Assembly: GCA_030867875.1 (NCBI GenBank)
Contig: JAOWCC010001751.1
Span: 27,334,369-27,398,368 of the forward strand
Direction of reading: 5' to 3'
DNA length: 64,000 nt
Source of the DNA: Actinernus sp. WN-2022
Taxonomy: Eukaryota > Cnidaria > Anthozoa > Actiniaria > Actinernidae
Shown: positions 10,701 through 22,700 of the stretch, in pieces
Layout: each line of letters opens with the position of its first letter
Numbering within the stretch: position 1 is the stretch's first letter
The notes under the pieces: model-generated
What the model was told of the DNA's origin: nothing
Database searches by the model: none
The model's input: the letters and a program-made list of their open reading frames with translations, nothing else
Made by a program: the position numbers and the translations under genes

Positions 10701-13700
10701 TTTTGCAAAATTCCTAACATGCCGTGAAACAGAAAACAGCGTGTATTATTTATCACAATATAAACTATGAATGAAACATCTAACTTCAGAATCAACCGGT
10801 AAAGGGCGATTGTGTTAATTTTAGACTCCATAAAGGTATAGTATGACTAAGTGGCGTAATCAAATGAGCTTATTTGCAATTATGGAGGATCAATGATAAA
10901 CAAAAAATGAGAGACAAATAAACTTTGCTTACCTCTCGCTCGTGTCCGACTCAGCCATTTTGACAGCAAGAGAAGCAGACATGTGTGAGAAATATGACAC
11001 TTCATCGTGATAACGCTGACCATATTTCGCAGACGCCGTTCTGCATTCTGCATTCTGCATTCTGCATTCTGCATTCTGCAAAACACACCCGCCGATTTCG
11101 CGACAAGCGAACTTTTCTACTTTCGACACACGGTCGCTAAACTGTACGAAATCTCCAAGAATAAATCCCTAATGTCAAAAATAACGGGGGGAACTGAAAC
11201 ACGATAGCCTTGTGAGCAATATATAGAAGTTATTATCGACTACATGAGTCAAACATCAAACTGCTATGAAACCGCTTGTCAGCCAGTACGCACTTTCGTG
11301 ACGAGCGAACTTTTCTACTTTCGACACACGGTCGCTAAACTGTACGAAATCTCCAAGAATAAATCCCTAATGTCCAAAATAACGGGGGAAACTGAAAGAG
11401 GAAATCCTTGTGACCAATCAGTCGACATACATATGAAGATCCAGAAGTAATTATTGAATACTTGAGAACCCATTGAGCAAACTGATAATAATGAACGCGC
11501 TATTAGTTTCATGGACAGTTGTGACTGACTGAACTCGCGCTACAGCATACATGTAGCTTGAAATACTGTACGAAAACTCCCGTTTAAAAAATTCCTGATG
11601 CCGAAAGGACCATAGCATCTTAAACAAGATATCCCCATTTGCAATTTTTATACATATGAATCTTTGAAAGGTTTTGAGTACTTCTGCGAAGAAATTTTTG
11701 GCTTACAGAGAATACTCTATGTTCTATGCTTGTTTAAAATGGTGAAATTTTGACCTTTCCTGACCCATGACCGCGTAAGAAAAAGCCTGGGTCGATTCTA
11801 AATCTCGCCATATACTGTGCAAAACTCCCGCAAAACTACAATCTGCGAATCACGACTATCACCCAAACAGCGTGGCATTTCTGGCAATTTATTTTGATTA
11901 ATTCTCATTGGATGTTACACAATACAACGGTACTGCGCATGTCTGGAGACTTGACATGCGCAGTACCGTGACACAGCGCCTTTAAATACATTCTATTCAT
12001 CTATGGTCAATTATATTTAACATTTTATATTTCTTCGTCTATCAACATATATATTAGTGCCAACACAAGTGTATTGATGAAATGGGCTAAATTGACCCCC
12101 AAGCTCTCGGCGGTCACTGATGAGTATCTTACCAGTGATTGGGTAGTAGATATCTAGCGAATATGCCAAGCATGATGAAGTTCCACAAAAATCCACAGCC
12201 ACAGAGGATCAGCAGCGGTGCAATGTCAACAGCCACAGCCGACACGTCCACAGTAGACACTGCTGACGTGATGAGGAAATCAAGAGACGACGAGGCCAGG
12301 CGTTCCATGAGAGACGCGTCGATCAGATCGTTAATGGTGTCCACTCTCTCCACGATTAGCTAAAAAGGAACACAAAACAACTCTTGATAGCATCAATTAA
12401 GTAGAGTCAAATTAGCCGTGATTTATTTCATGTATAAGGTACCCATAAAGGGGCTATGTTGTGGTCTTGCGCATGTGTGGGGTCACGCAATACTTTTCTT
12501 GAAGACTACGTCTATACACAGTTTGTTAGTCATTTTTGCTTTGATTTTAGCCATCCCACATGTGCGCGAGGTTCGTTAGTTCATATGAAAACTGCTAAAA
12601 ATAACTGTGTCCGGCCCGGACTGTGAGTATAAAGACCTCTCACCGTCACACAGCACCTTTAAGGTGGCTCGCCTGGATTTTCCAGGGACGCACCATACCC
12701 AATTTGAACGGCTGATACTCCACTGTCAGAGTTCGGTTGGGCTAGCCACTTCACCCATTTACTAGATATAGAATAAACTTTCCAAAAATGTAGGTTTGTT
12801 TGACATCGGTGTTACCATAGCAACACAGCGTTGACGTCATGTATTTTACATATCATCAATTTTCTCGAAATCTAGACTTAAACTTTTAAAACGACCTAGT
12901 GTTCCTTGTAGTATAGATGTCGGCCTTCAAGACTGCAAAGTTTAAAGAAATTGTATGAGAGCGTTTTCGAAAAATATTGGGTTGAATATTTTCGTTAAAA
13001 TAATTAACAATTCGCCTTACTTCCTGTTTAGTGGTCGAGAACTGTGTTTTCCGGACCGATTCAAGCGATGTTTTTAGCATATTTCATACCTGTGGCATAG
13101 GACTACTACCCATGAAAATTTCATTCCATTTCCTTTATTCGATTTCGGTTTATGGAATCATAAGTAATGTCATAAATATGCTCATTTTACTCAAAATAGT
13201 AACGTATTTGCTAAGGAAGCTGTAATTTGAAAACTGGTCGATAAATATTTTTGTAAATCTTTTCACCTGAAATTCAACATGTACTACCCTGGTCCTGTAA
13301 ATTGCAAGAGCATTAAATCATTTTAAGGCGCGGAATAAAAACAAAAACATAGGGAACTTTTACATTCATCCACGCAAGCTTCATTGCTGTATCATTTTGT
13401 TGATAGCTTGTGTCTTTCCGAAATTTCGCTTTTGTCTAGATTCTACATACTTGTGTGCTTTTGAACTAACAAGTTTACCATACACGCTTGCTATGCTTCG
13501 AACGCTCGTGCAAATTTTGTTCTTAGTACAATGACATGCAAATTAATTAAACCATGAGGCTAGGCGAAATTTCGGAAGGACACAAGCTATCAACAAAATG
13601 ATACAGCAATGAAGCTTGCGTGCATGGATGCATGTAAAAGTTCCCTATGTTTTTGTTTTTATTTCGCGCCCTTAAAATGATTCAATGCTGTTGAAATTTA

Positions 13701-16700
13701 CAGGGCCAGGGTAGTACATGTTGAATTTCAGGTGAAAAGATTAAAAAATATATTTATCGACTAGTTTTCGAATTACAGCTTCCTTAGCAAATACGTTAAT
13801 ATTTTGAGTAAAATGATCATATTTATGACATTACTTATGATTCCATAAACCGAAATCGAATAAAGAAATGGAATGAAATTTTCATGGGTAGTAGTCCTAT
13901 GCCACAGGTATGAAATATGCTAAAAACATCGCTTGAATCGGTCCGGAAAACGCAGTTCTCGACCACTAAACAGGAAGTAAGGCGAATTGTTAATTATTTT
14001 AACGAAAATATTCAACCCAATATTTTTCGAAAACGCTCTCATACAATTTCTTTAAACTTTGCAGTCTTGAAGGCCTATACCTAGACTACAAGGAACACTA
14101 GGTCGTTTTAAAAGTTTAGGTCTAGATTTCGAGAAAATTGATGATATGTAAAATATATGACGTCAACGCTGTGTTGCTATGGTAACACCAATATCAAACA
14201 AACCTACATTTTTTTAATGTTTATTCTATTTCTAGTAAATGGGTGAAGTGGCTTGCCCGACCAAGCTCTGACAATGGAGTATCAGCTGTTCAAAGTGGGT
14301 ATGGTGCGTCCCTGGAAAATCCAGGCGAGCCACCTTAATATTAGTGTAACTGTTAGCAATAGTGTATTTTATATTTTAATTTATATTTCTATCATAGCCG
14401 AAAACCAACGTACTTGGCTCATGTCGTTTTATGTTTCATTTGTTTCGTTATTTGCTTTGTTATATGTCGTATATACTGTGTAAAATAAAACCTCTCTAAG
14501 TGACCAACTCTCATAAGCGGCCGTGTTTCTAAAAATAAACCAGTTTAGCTTGTTCCTTGGTAAAATTATTGCATTTTAAACCTCCCATAAGCGGCAACCT
14601 TCGTTGGACAGTACGAGTGGTCGTTTACGAAAGATTCAACTTCATTTAGTGAGGCCGAAGTGAATACTAAAAACAACGTTCGACGCATTACTCACTTTGA
14701 GATGTCACACAAAGCAGTAACGAACTATATTCTCTAAATAAAACATTGTGAATGGAAACAATTAACATAACTCTTCTTCTACAACACCATAACAACAAAT
14801 TTTAAACATACAAACCTGTATAATAATACCACCAGCCATACATAAGGGAAATAGTGGAATCCCAGACAGAAAGTTCAGTTCCTTTAGCTTGTCCGAGGTA
14901 CTTTCGATGGCCACAAGACAAATCTTAATGCCATAACCAAACAGCATAGCAATACCTAACACGGCCAGATGAAAAGCCAGCACATCAATAGAACTGGCTC
15001 GTACCGTCTGGATACCGGCCAGGGGACGGCTCCCTACGGCGTACATGCCTCTGGGGAAATAGAAGGCAATTAATAAGCGATTGCCGCGAAAGTGCTGACT
15101 GCAGCCACTATAGAGCAGATTCCGTATCCGTACTGTAACCGTGGTGACCGTATCTCTGTAATTTGATTGGATCAGCAGGACAAAAACAACAATGAAACCA
15201 TTTCAATGTCACGGCATGCCGTCCAGTAACCAACAACAACGCTTTATTTGTACCATGAAATAGCAAATTTACATAAGTGAACATAACAAAGAAAGATAAA
15301 TTCTGGAAATCTGGTACAACCATATAGGTCTAGACTAGTCAGGCAGCTAATTATTTTACATTACAAGATTTATGGTCAAAGCGAACAAGGGCACAAACAA
15401 ACAGGTAGTCGGAGAAAAAAATATGAAGATAAGACACTTATACATAAAAAATAGAGTAAAGATATACTTATGAGAGAGGATGAGAGAGAAAGGAGGTAGT
15501 GTAATCTGCAGAGTTAGTATGTATTAACAATGTCAAGTTTAAGCTTCTTTTTGAAAGTTAATCTCTTAAGAGATTTTGTATCGTTATTAAGAGTTCCATA
15601 TTTTTGCACCTTGAAATCTAATATTAAATTTTCCATAATTTGTTCTTAGTGAAGGAAGAGAGTTGGAGGACCTAGAAGCAAGTCTTGTACTTTCAACTTC
15701 TCCTTATCAAAAATTTGGCAAACTATTCCAACTGAGATAAAAAACTTAAGACATTCACAGTTTAAAAAACACTATAAGAAACATCTTCTTAAATTTCAGC
15801 TATAAACCAAAGATGACATACAGTATCTAATTATCATTCCAGCCTGTACTTACAGTTTTTACATATTGTATTATATAATTTAATTTGGACTTAGTCTTTA
15901 CGTACTTCCTATGTGGCAGTCGTTAACTCGAAAGCTTAGCTCCTTTAACCACTGCACACTCTTCCTCTATACATTAACTTATATAATCAAACTAGTCATT
16001 TTATAATAGTAATCTTTACTTAATTTCTGTGTATACTTTAAATAGTGTTTAATAAAGAAATCTGAATCTATATTTGTGTATTTTGTTGACTGGTATAAAA
16101 AAAAATATTGAATGCCAGAGGCAGATTACCTGATTTAAAGTCATACATAAATAATGCATTATGTAAAAATACAAGGTCAAGAAGTTTAATGATATTTAAG
16201 GTTTTGAAAAGGGGATCAGAGTGGTCTTTATAATTGGAAAAGGTTATGATTCTCATGGCTCTTTTTTGTATTATAATAATTGGATTTAGAGTTGAGATGT
16301 AAGTATTTCCCCAAGCAACAATTCCATAGATCAAAAATGGATAAATTAAAGAATAATATAGGTTGATAAGAATGTTTAAATTGACAAAGTATCAAATTTT
16401 AGATAATATACCAATACTTCTTTTAATTTTCTTTGTTATGTAATAGGCCATTTTGACGATGTTGCGCACGCATTGAAAACAAAAGCATGTGGCCCGCCAA
16501 AAACCAGAATGTGGCCCGCCAAAACTCAATGTTGCATGACAATCTTTTGTTTTCTTGATTGCATGTATATTGTTCTCAATGCGCGCGCAACATCGTCAAA
16601 ATGGCCTATTGACTTGAGATTTCCAGTTTAAATGCGAGTCTATCATTATTCCTAAATATTTTATGTTTTTTTCATTCTTTATTGACTGTTTATCGATCAT

Positions 16701-19700
16701 CAAGTTAACTATATAATTTAACTTTTTTTGTGGCGGGTGAAAAATAACAAAATAAGATTTAGTGATATTTAGAGATATTAACACACAGCCAATTGTAAAC
16801 TTCTTGTAGTTCTTTATTAACAGTTAGTTCCAGTGCTGATACATTTTTATTGGCATAAAATAAATTGGAGTCATCAGCAAATTGATGAAAATCAAATATG
16901 TTAGAAGAGTTATTAAAATCATTGATATATAGGACAAACAAGAGTGGTCCAAGGGCCGATCACTGTGGGACCCCACAGGAAATTTGTTTATAATCGGACA
17001 CAACATTTCCAATTGACACAATTTTGTTTTCTGTCTTTGAGGTAGGAGCAAAACCAGTCTTTTGTAATTCCTCTAAAGCCATAGTGTTCAAGTTTCATTA
17101 TTAGAATCTCATGATTTACGGTGTCAAAGGCTTTACTAAAATCTAAAAAGATTCCACAAGAGTAACAACCATCTTCAATAGATTTTTGTACTTTATCAGT
17201 GATTGATAAAATTGCTTGAACTGTAGAATGCTTTTGACGAAAGCCAAACTGTTTGGTATATAAGATATTTTGTTTATCAATATAATTCATTAATCTCTTA
17301 AACATCAGCTTTTCTAAGATTATGTTGAATATAGATAGCAATGAAATAGGACGATAGTTGCTAAGATTGGTTTGTGATCCTTTTTTATAAACAGGAATTA
17401 CTCTGGCGAGTTTGAAATTATCAGGAACGAGACCAGTATCAAAAGAACAATTGAATACAATTTCTAATGGCTTTGATATAATTCAGCACTTTTGTTGAGA
17501 TACTAAAGGGTCCACTTGCTTTATTTGGATTTAGGGTAGCAATTACTGCCTCAATTTCCTCAGATGTAGCTGGAAATCGTTATAGCTGAGAATCATGATG
17601 GTTCGAGCTTTGTTTGTTATCTAAGGGGAGTCCAAGATGAATGAAACAAAAACGTAATATAATACCACGTGTGGTCAGGATCGGACGACGGACTTCTATA
17701 CTAGTAAGACTAGTAGTAATCACAGATTATAAAAGCGCGTTCGTAAGAGAAGGTAGAGCTGAGAGATTGGGATAGCACACCTCCTGAAGACTTCGATAAA
17801 TGTTAACTAGAAGATTACGAGGCAGCATCATATCTGAAGGGGGGGGAAGTACTGTCCAAGCGCGCGGAGACTAGATTTGCCGCAGTTTGCCTTCGCTGTA
17901 AGCTTATGTTGATTGGTTACGAAACAAAGGCCCAAGCCTTACCTCTATAAAACGATTTTGGGCGGGCCAAATGGCAGTCCACAATCACGTGACACCAAAT
18001 CTCGAATCGACTGACTAATATAGGGTTGCGTTCTGCGAACGCGATTACATTCCAGTTATCGTTGCAAACTAACTTTAAATCGAAGTTAACAACCCCGTAC
18101 GTTATAGAGATGGTATACGTACACTGAAGGACAACCCAAGGGTGGGGTCAGTAGGGGAAAGAAAGAAAGAATTTGACATCCTGTGGAGGTTGCCCAGTTT
18201 CCCTGCATCCCTTTTTCCAGAGGGAGACCATGAGTTATAGAGTTGCCTGCGGAGTAGGCCATACACCATTTTAATATTCAATGACGTCATACGCGTACTT
18301 CTCGTGTATCAGGACTTGCGTGTCTGTTTTAAAATGTAGTTACCAGCGTTTCTGCTGCATCTTGGAAAGTCTGGATTTTATTGGCATTTTTTATTCAGGA
18401 AATCATGAATTAAACATTCGCGAGTACTCCTGTTTGTGACGTATTATGTATGTGCCGCGGGGTGGGTCAGGGTTTTGAGCTCAGTTTGGGCAGGTAGGGT
18501 CAGGGTTTTGACCTGATTTGGGCAGATCAGGGTCAGGATTTCAGTTTAATTCCTTTTCAGGCGAACAGTTTATTTCACAGAGCCTATTTGTTTTTATTTA
18601 AAGAAGGGGCAATCAGGTTTTTTTTTTTTCCAAAAAGGGGGCAATCAGGGGTTTGGAGCTCGGATTTTGGGTCAAACAGGGTCAGGGATTGACCCTCTTG
18701 GCCTCACATACATACCCCCCCCCAAACTTGATTGGCGGCAAAAATGATCTAAAAATAGCCCAACTTATGAAAACGCTGTGACAGCTATATAGGAGATATG
18801 GACTCTCCTGGTTATGGGCTCCTGGTAGCTATTGGTCTAAACCATTCGTTTGCTTGTTAGGTTTTATTCTAGGTATTATAGCTAACTTTTTAATAAGGAA
18901 CAGTACCCGTTCATGCAATACCTAATAGATAGCTTGACTTCCTGGGCTGTGTCTATGCGCTCTCGTTTCACCCATCCTTTGTACGTAGCGATGTTAACCC
19001 ACATCACACCACACACAATCGAGAACACAAGACCCAAAGTTGCAGAGGCCAGGCCAAAGTCACCGCCATTCTTAAAACCAAGCTGTGAAAAAATCAAATA
19101 TTCTACCTTTACCATCTAAAAGATTGTCACCAGAAGACATAAAGAACCTATCAGTGTTGATCATGACCGTGAAGCTTTGCGCGCCTCAAGCGAATTTCGT
19201 ATGATATTGTATGCGTATAAACAACAGCGATATAATTAGTATTCTCAGAAGGTATGCAACACCCTCGCAAAGCATGACGGTTGACAAGTTAGCGTGGTAA
19301 GCGCAGGGGGAGGGGGAGAGGAAGAGGAAGGTAGGGGGAATGGGCCTAATCTCCCATCAGTGCCAATACCACTTCATGGCACCAAAAATGGGATTTAAAG
19401 CACTCATTGTGCAGACTCTACCTTTCTGTAAGTGTCTGTCAATCCTCCCGCAGTCCCATGACCACCTGCGAACCCAACTGGTAGAATTGTAGCGAACAGC
19501 GGGCTCACTTTAAACACGGGTATCTAAAAATAGGAAAATAAACATGCTAAAAAGTTTCTCTAAAAATGTAAACAAGAGAAACCTAAAGTAGCGAGAGTAG
19601 AGAAAAAGAAATGTTGAACGATGATAAGTAAGGGATAATGAATGGCCACACGTTTGAGATGGGATTTATCATCGCGAGTAATGCTTAACGGCCACGAGGT

Positions 19701-22700
19701 TTAAGATAAGTGAGCCAGTGATAAATAAATATCACAAGTTCCATATTTCAAAATCACATGCACGTGAATGAAATATTTTGAAATCCATGTGCAAATGAAC
19801 ATGAAATCAAAACATTTTTCGTTGGATTTGTGTTTATGCAAAATAGCTAGGCATAACTGACAAATTTATTTCGTACAACTACCTCAGCTGATTATTCTTC
19901 TCGCTAGCAATGGAGTTGTAAGAGGAGATTAATACCCAAGACCTTGTTTCTGGGATAAACATGGCGATTTTTTCTGTGGAAGAGCTGCTGTTTCTTGAGG
20001 ATGACAATGAGTTTCAGGATTCAAAGAAGCACTTTGGCGATATAGTGACCGAAAGTGATTTAGAGAGGAGAAACGTCGAAAGAGTACCAACTAACACGAG
20101 ACGTTCAAAGAAGTTGGCAGTCAAAGTTTGGGAAACGTGGGCAAACTTTCGAAAGAAAGCTGTCGATACTGCCTTGGGAAGGTACCCTCAAATTGCCGAG
20201 CTTGGAACGTCAAGCCCGGAATAGTTGAAGATTCATCGTAGAAGTACGCAAGGAAGACCGTGACGACTTCCGCCTTCCACGCTCTATTACCTCGCATGTG
20301 GGTTGAGTCGTCACGTCAAAGAAGTTTGGGAAGGAGACATCTATATTCTTTCAAAAGCAGACTTTCGTTTTGCTGATTTTAGAGCGGCGTTGGATTCTAG
20401 AATGAAAGAGGTATGTAACGAAATATCGTGTTTTTAAAATACATTCAAGATGCAAAATTGTGTCGTTTCTTTGCGGGTGGTGTGGTTTAATTTGTTGTTG
20501 CATAATTATTTATTCGACTGTATAAATATACTCATTAGTATGCGATAAACAGTGGGATGCTAAATAGTGTGATAACCGTTTATCACGCTATTTATCGCAT
20601 ACTAATGAGTATTTATTACCACACAATTTCCCTCTCTTCAAAAGCCCTGCCACTTGCCTAATTAAGACAGTGGGATATGGGATTTATCGCATCAGTTGCA
20701 ACAAAGGATTTAGGGTGTGGCATAGGATAAGAGGCGGGTAGTTTCTCGCAGCCAATTATAAAATGTCAATATTATAAAGTTAAAAAGGAATACTCTATAT
20801 TAGCCTGAGTAAACAGCCGCCTCTCGTCTCGTCGACGTATATTTTAACACAGGTAACCCAAACCTGGAAAGCTTGAAGTGACATAGGTAACCCAAATCTT
20901 TAAACTCTAAAAGTAAGTTCGGAGCCTAAATGACGCAGGCTTACCAGCAGTGCTCCCGTGACGACGAGTGCCACAAACCACTGTCCCCACGCTATCAGCA
21001 TACCGTACATCAACTGAGGCCCAGCCTGCTGCCATATCACCTTTATATTAGGGATCTTAGTACCCAGGAACAGCGAGGAAAATACGATATTGATAAGGAA
21101 GCCAGCAAGACTGTACCTGAGATGAAATGAACGACACGAAATGACTAGGGGTAATACGAACAGTCCTTTGGGGAGAGTTCAAGAGTTGGAATATTAGCGG
21201 GCCCAACGGTGGGAGGCGGTGGGGTCACCATTTGATGAAGCTGATTTGTAACCCTGGTCACAGAATAGCAATAGCTATAGGGAGACTGAAGTCCAGCAGC
21301 TTGCTGACGCTGCTTGCTACTTATTTAACTTTAGTTCAGTCTTTCCGGCCGGAGCGTGGTATAGCTATTGTCGTGAGCAGTGATTTGCTCGGAGAAATGA
21401 GAAAACCCGGCCTTTTTTTTAAATCGTGACGTGATTTATGTCGTGATTGGTGTCAGTGTTTTTTTGTTTGTGAAACGAGAATCTGGCTTCTCTTCCACTC
21501 TTGTTGTGACCTGCGGTGTTAACTGTCGTGAAACGGCATATTTTACGTGAAACGTAATCCTTACCCCTCCCCCCCCCAAAAAAAAAACGAAAACCGGTAC
21601 AAAGGTCGAAGTTGAAAGCAGCACCCATATAGGCAGATTTCGTTACATGCGCGAGGGTCCAGCGGTGCGCATGCTCCTAATTAACCTCACCGCTAGACCA
21701 CGAGCAAGGAGCTATTTAAAAAAAAAACTATCGTTAAATTGTGAAGGCTGTGCCAAATGATCCTTTACTGCCTTTTCGTTCATCATTTTTTATTGGGCTG
21801 TTATTATTGTATTGATCCTTTACTGATTTCATAAAATATATAATAATATTTTATGAGGAAACTCTCTCACGGATGTGATTTTCAGAGAGGTTTTCTTTGA
21901 TCTAAAATCTAGAAGGAGCTGATGTTGTCCGAAGTCTTGTCGGGATAAAAATATTTGGAAAGACCGTTTACGATTGGTTGTAACATACGCATAATTAGCC
22001 AGCGTTTTGGACTGATTATTATAGAAATATTTTTAGATGAAGGGAAATAGAAAGAAGAAAAAGGAAATAAAGAGAACAAAAACTATAGGTACTTGATAAG
22101 GGGCTACCGCGCAATCCTTATCCCCAGCTGATGCTCAAACACAAACAACATTCTGAATTCTGTTTACACCTACGATCTACTGAACTGAGCCTTGATGCCT
22201 TCAACAAACCTGCTTTAATTTGTATTAATATCTCTCTTAAAGATACACCTATTTCAACCCCGAGGGGGGGGGGGGGGAACTCCTGTTTGTGACGTATTAT
22301 GTATGTGCCGCCCGGGTGGGTCAGGGTTTTGAGCTCGGTTTGGGCAGGTAGGGTCAGGGTTTTGACCTGATTTGGGCAGATCAGGGTCAGGATTTGAGTA
22401 TAATTTGGGTGCAGTCAGGGTCGGGGTTCAGTATTTTTTGGGCAGTTAGGATTCAGTTTGTTTTAGCTACTATGTCAAAAAAAATACATTCTGTTGCCGC
22501 ATTTTGATCGCCTGCCCACATGCAAGCACTGAGGTTCCCATACATCTCGTACTTCAGTACTTATCTATGTACTTCATCTGCTGATTTGAGTTTACCCAAT
22601 GACACGTCCCGACTTGAAATGTTCCGTATTTTGCATGCAATCCCGGTACGCTATATACCGGCCGGGGTATATATCCGACCGTGTTTTGAAAACAATTTAA

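Larger units (their letters stand above)
9710..11981. mobile_element. 2.3-kb TTAA-flanked non-autonomous element
   Basis: The left end TTAA-GGCGCTGTATCACGG (9706 on) is mirrored at 11955-11980 by CCGTGACACAGCGCC-TTTAA. The terminal repeats are about 30 bp and include TACTGCGCATG. The inside is rearranged: an inverted pair carrying septamer repeats and a direct duplication near the right side. No transposase was seen. Confidence 0.72.
15514..17620 (-). pseudogene. LINE reverse transcriptase remnant, interrupted twice
   Basis: On the minus strand, in order: NPNKASGP (about 17550), a VIPVYKKGS...NYRPISLLS block, FLDFSKAFDTVNHEIL (about 17130), a Gly-Val-Pro-Gln-Gly-Ser block reached only by a frame change near 16985, FADDSNLFY (catalytic ADD) near 16870, then SHLNWKSQVN and the IYGIVAWGNTY block (16250-16330), ending NTY-stop near 15514. 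These are successive domains of a non-LTR ORF2 reverse transcriptase. The 5' endonuclease part is missing. A MITE (16446-16606) and a plus-strand LINE tail (about 15693-16072) are inserted in it. Confidence 0.88.

Noticed and set aside
17640..17852. Second LTR upstream of the candidate LTR at 17853
   Set aside because: ATTATAAAAGCGCG resembles a TATA box but the segment has no repeat of the 17853-18091 sequence.
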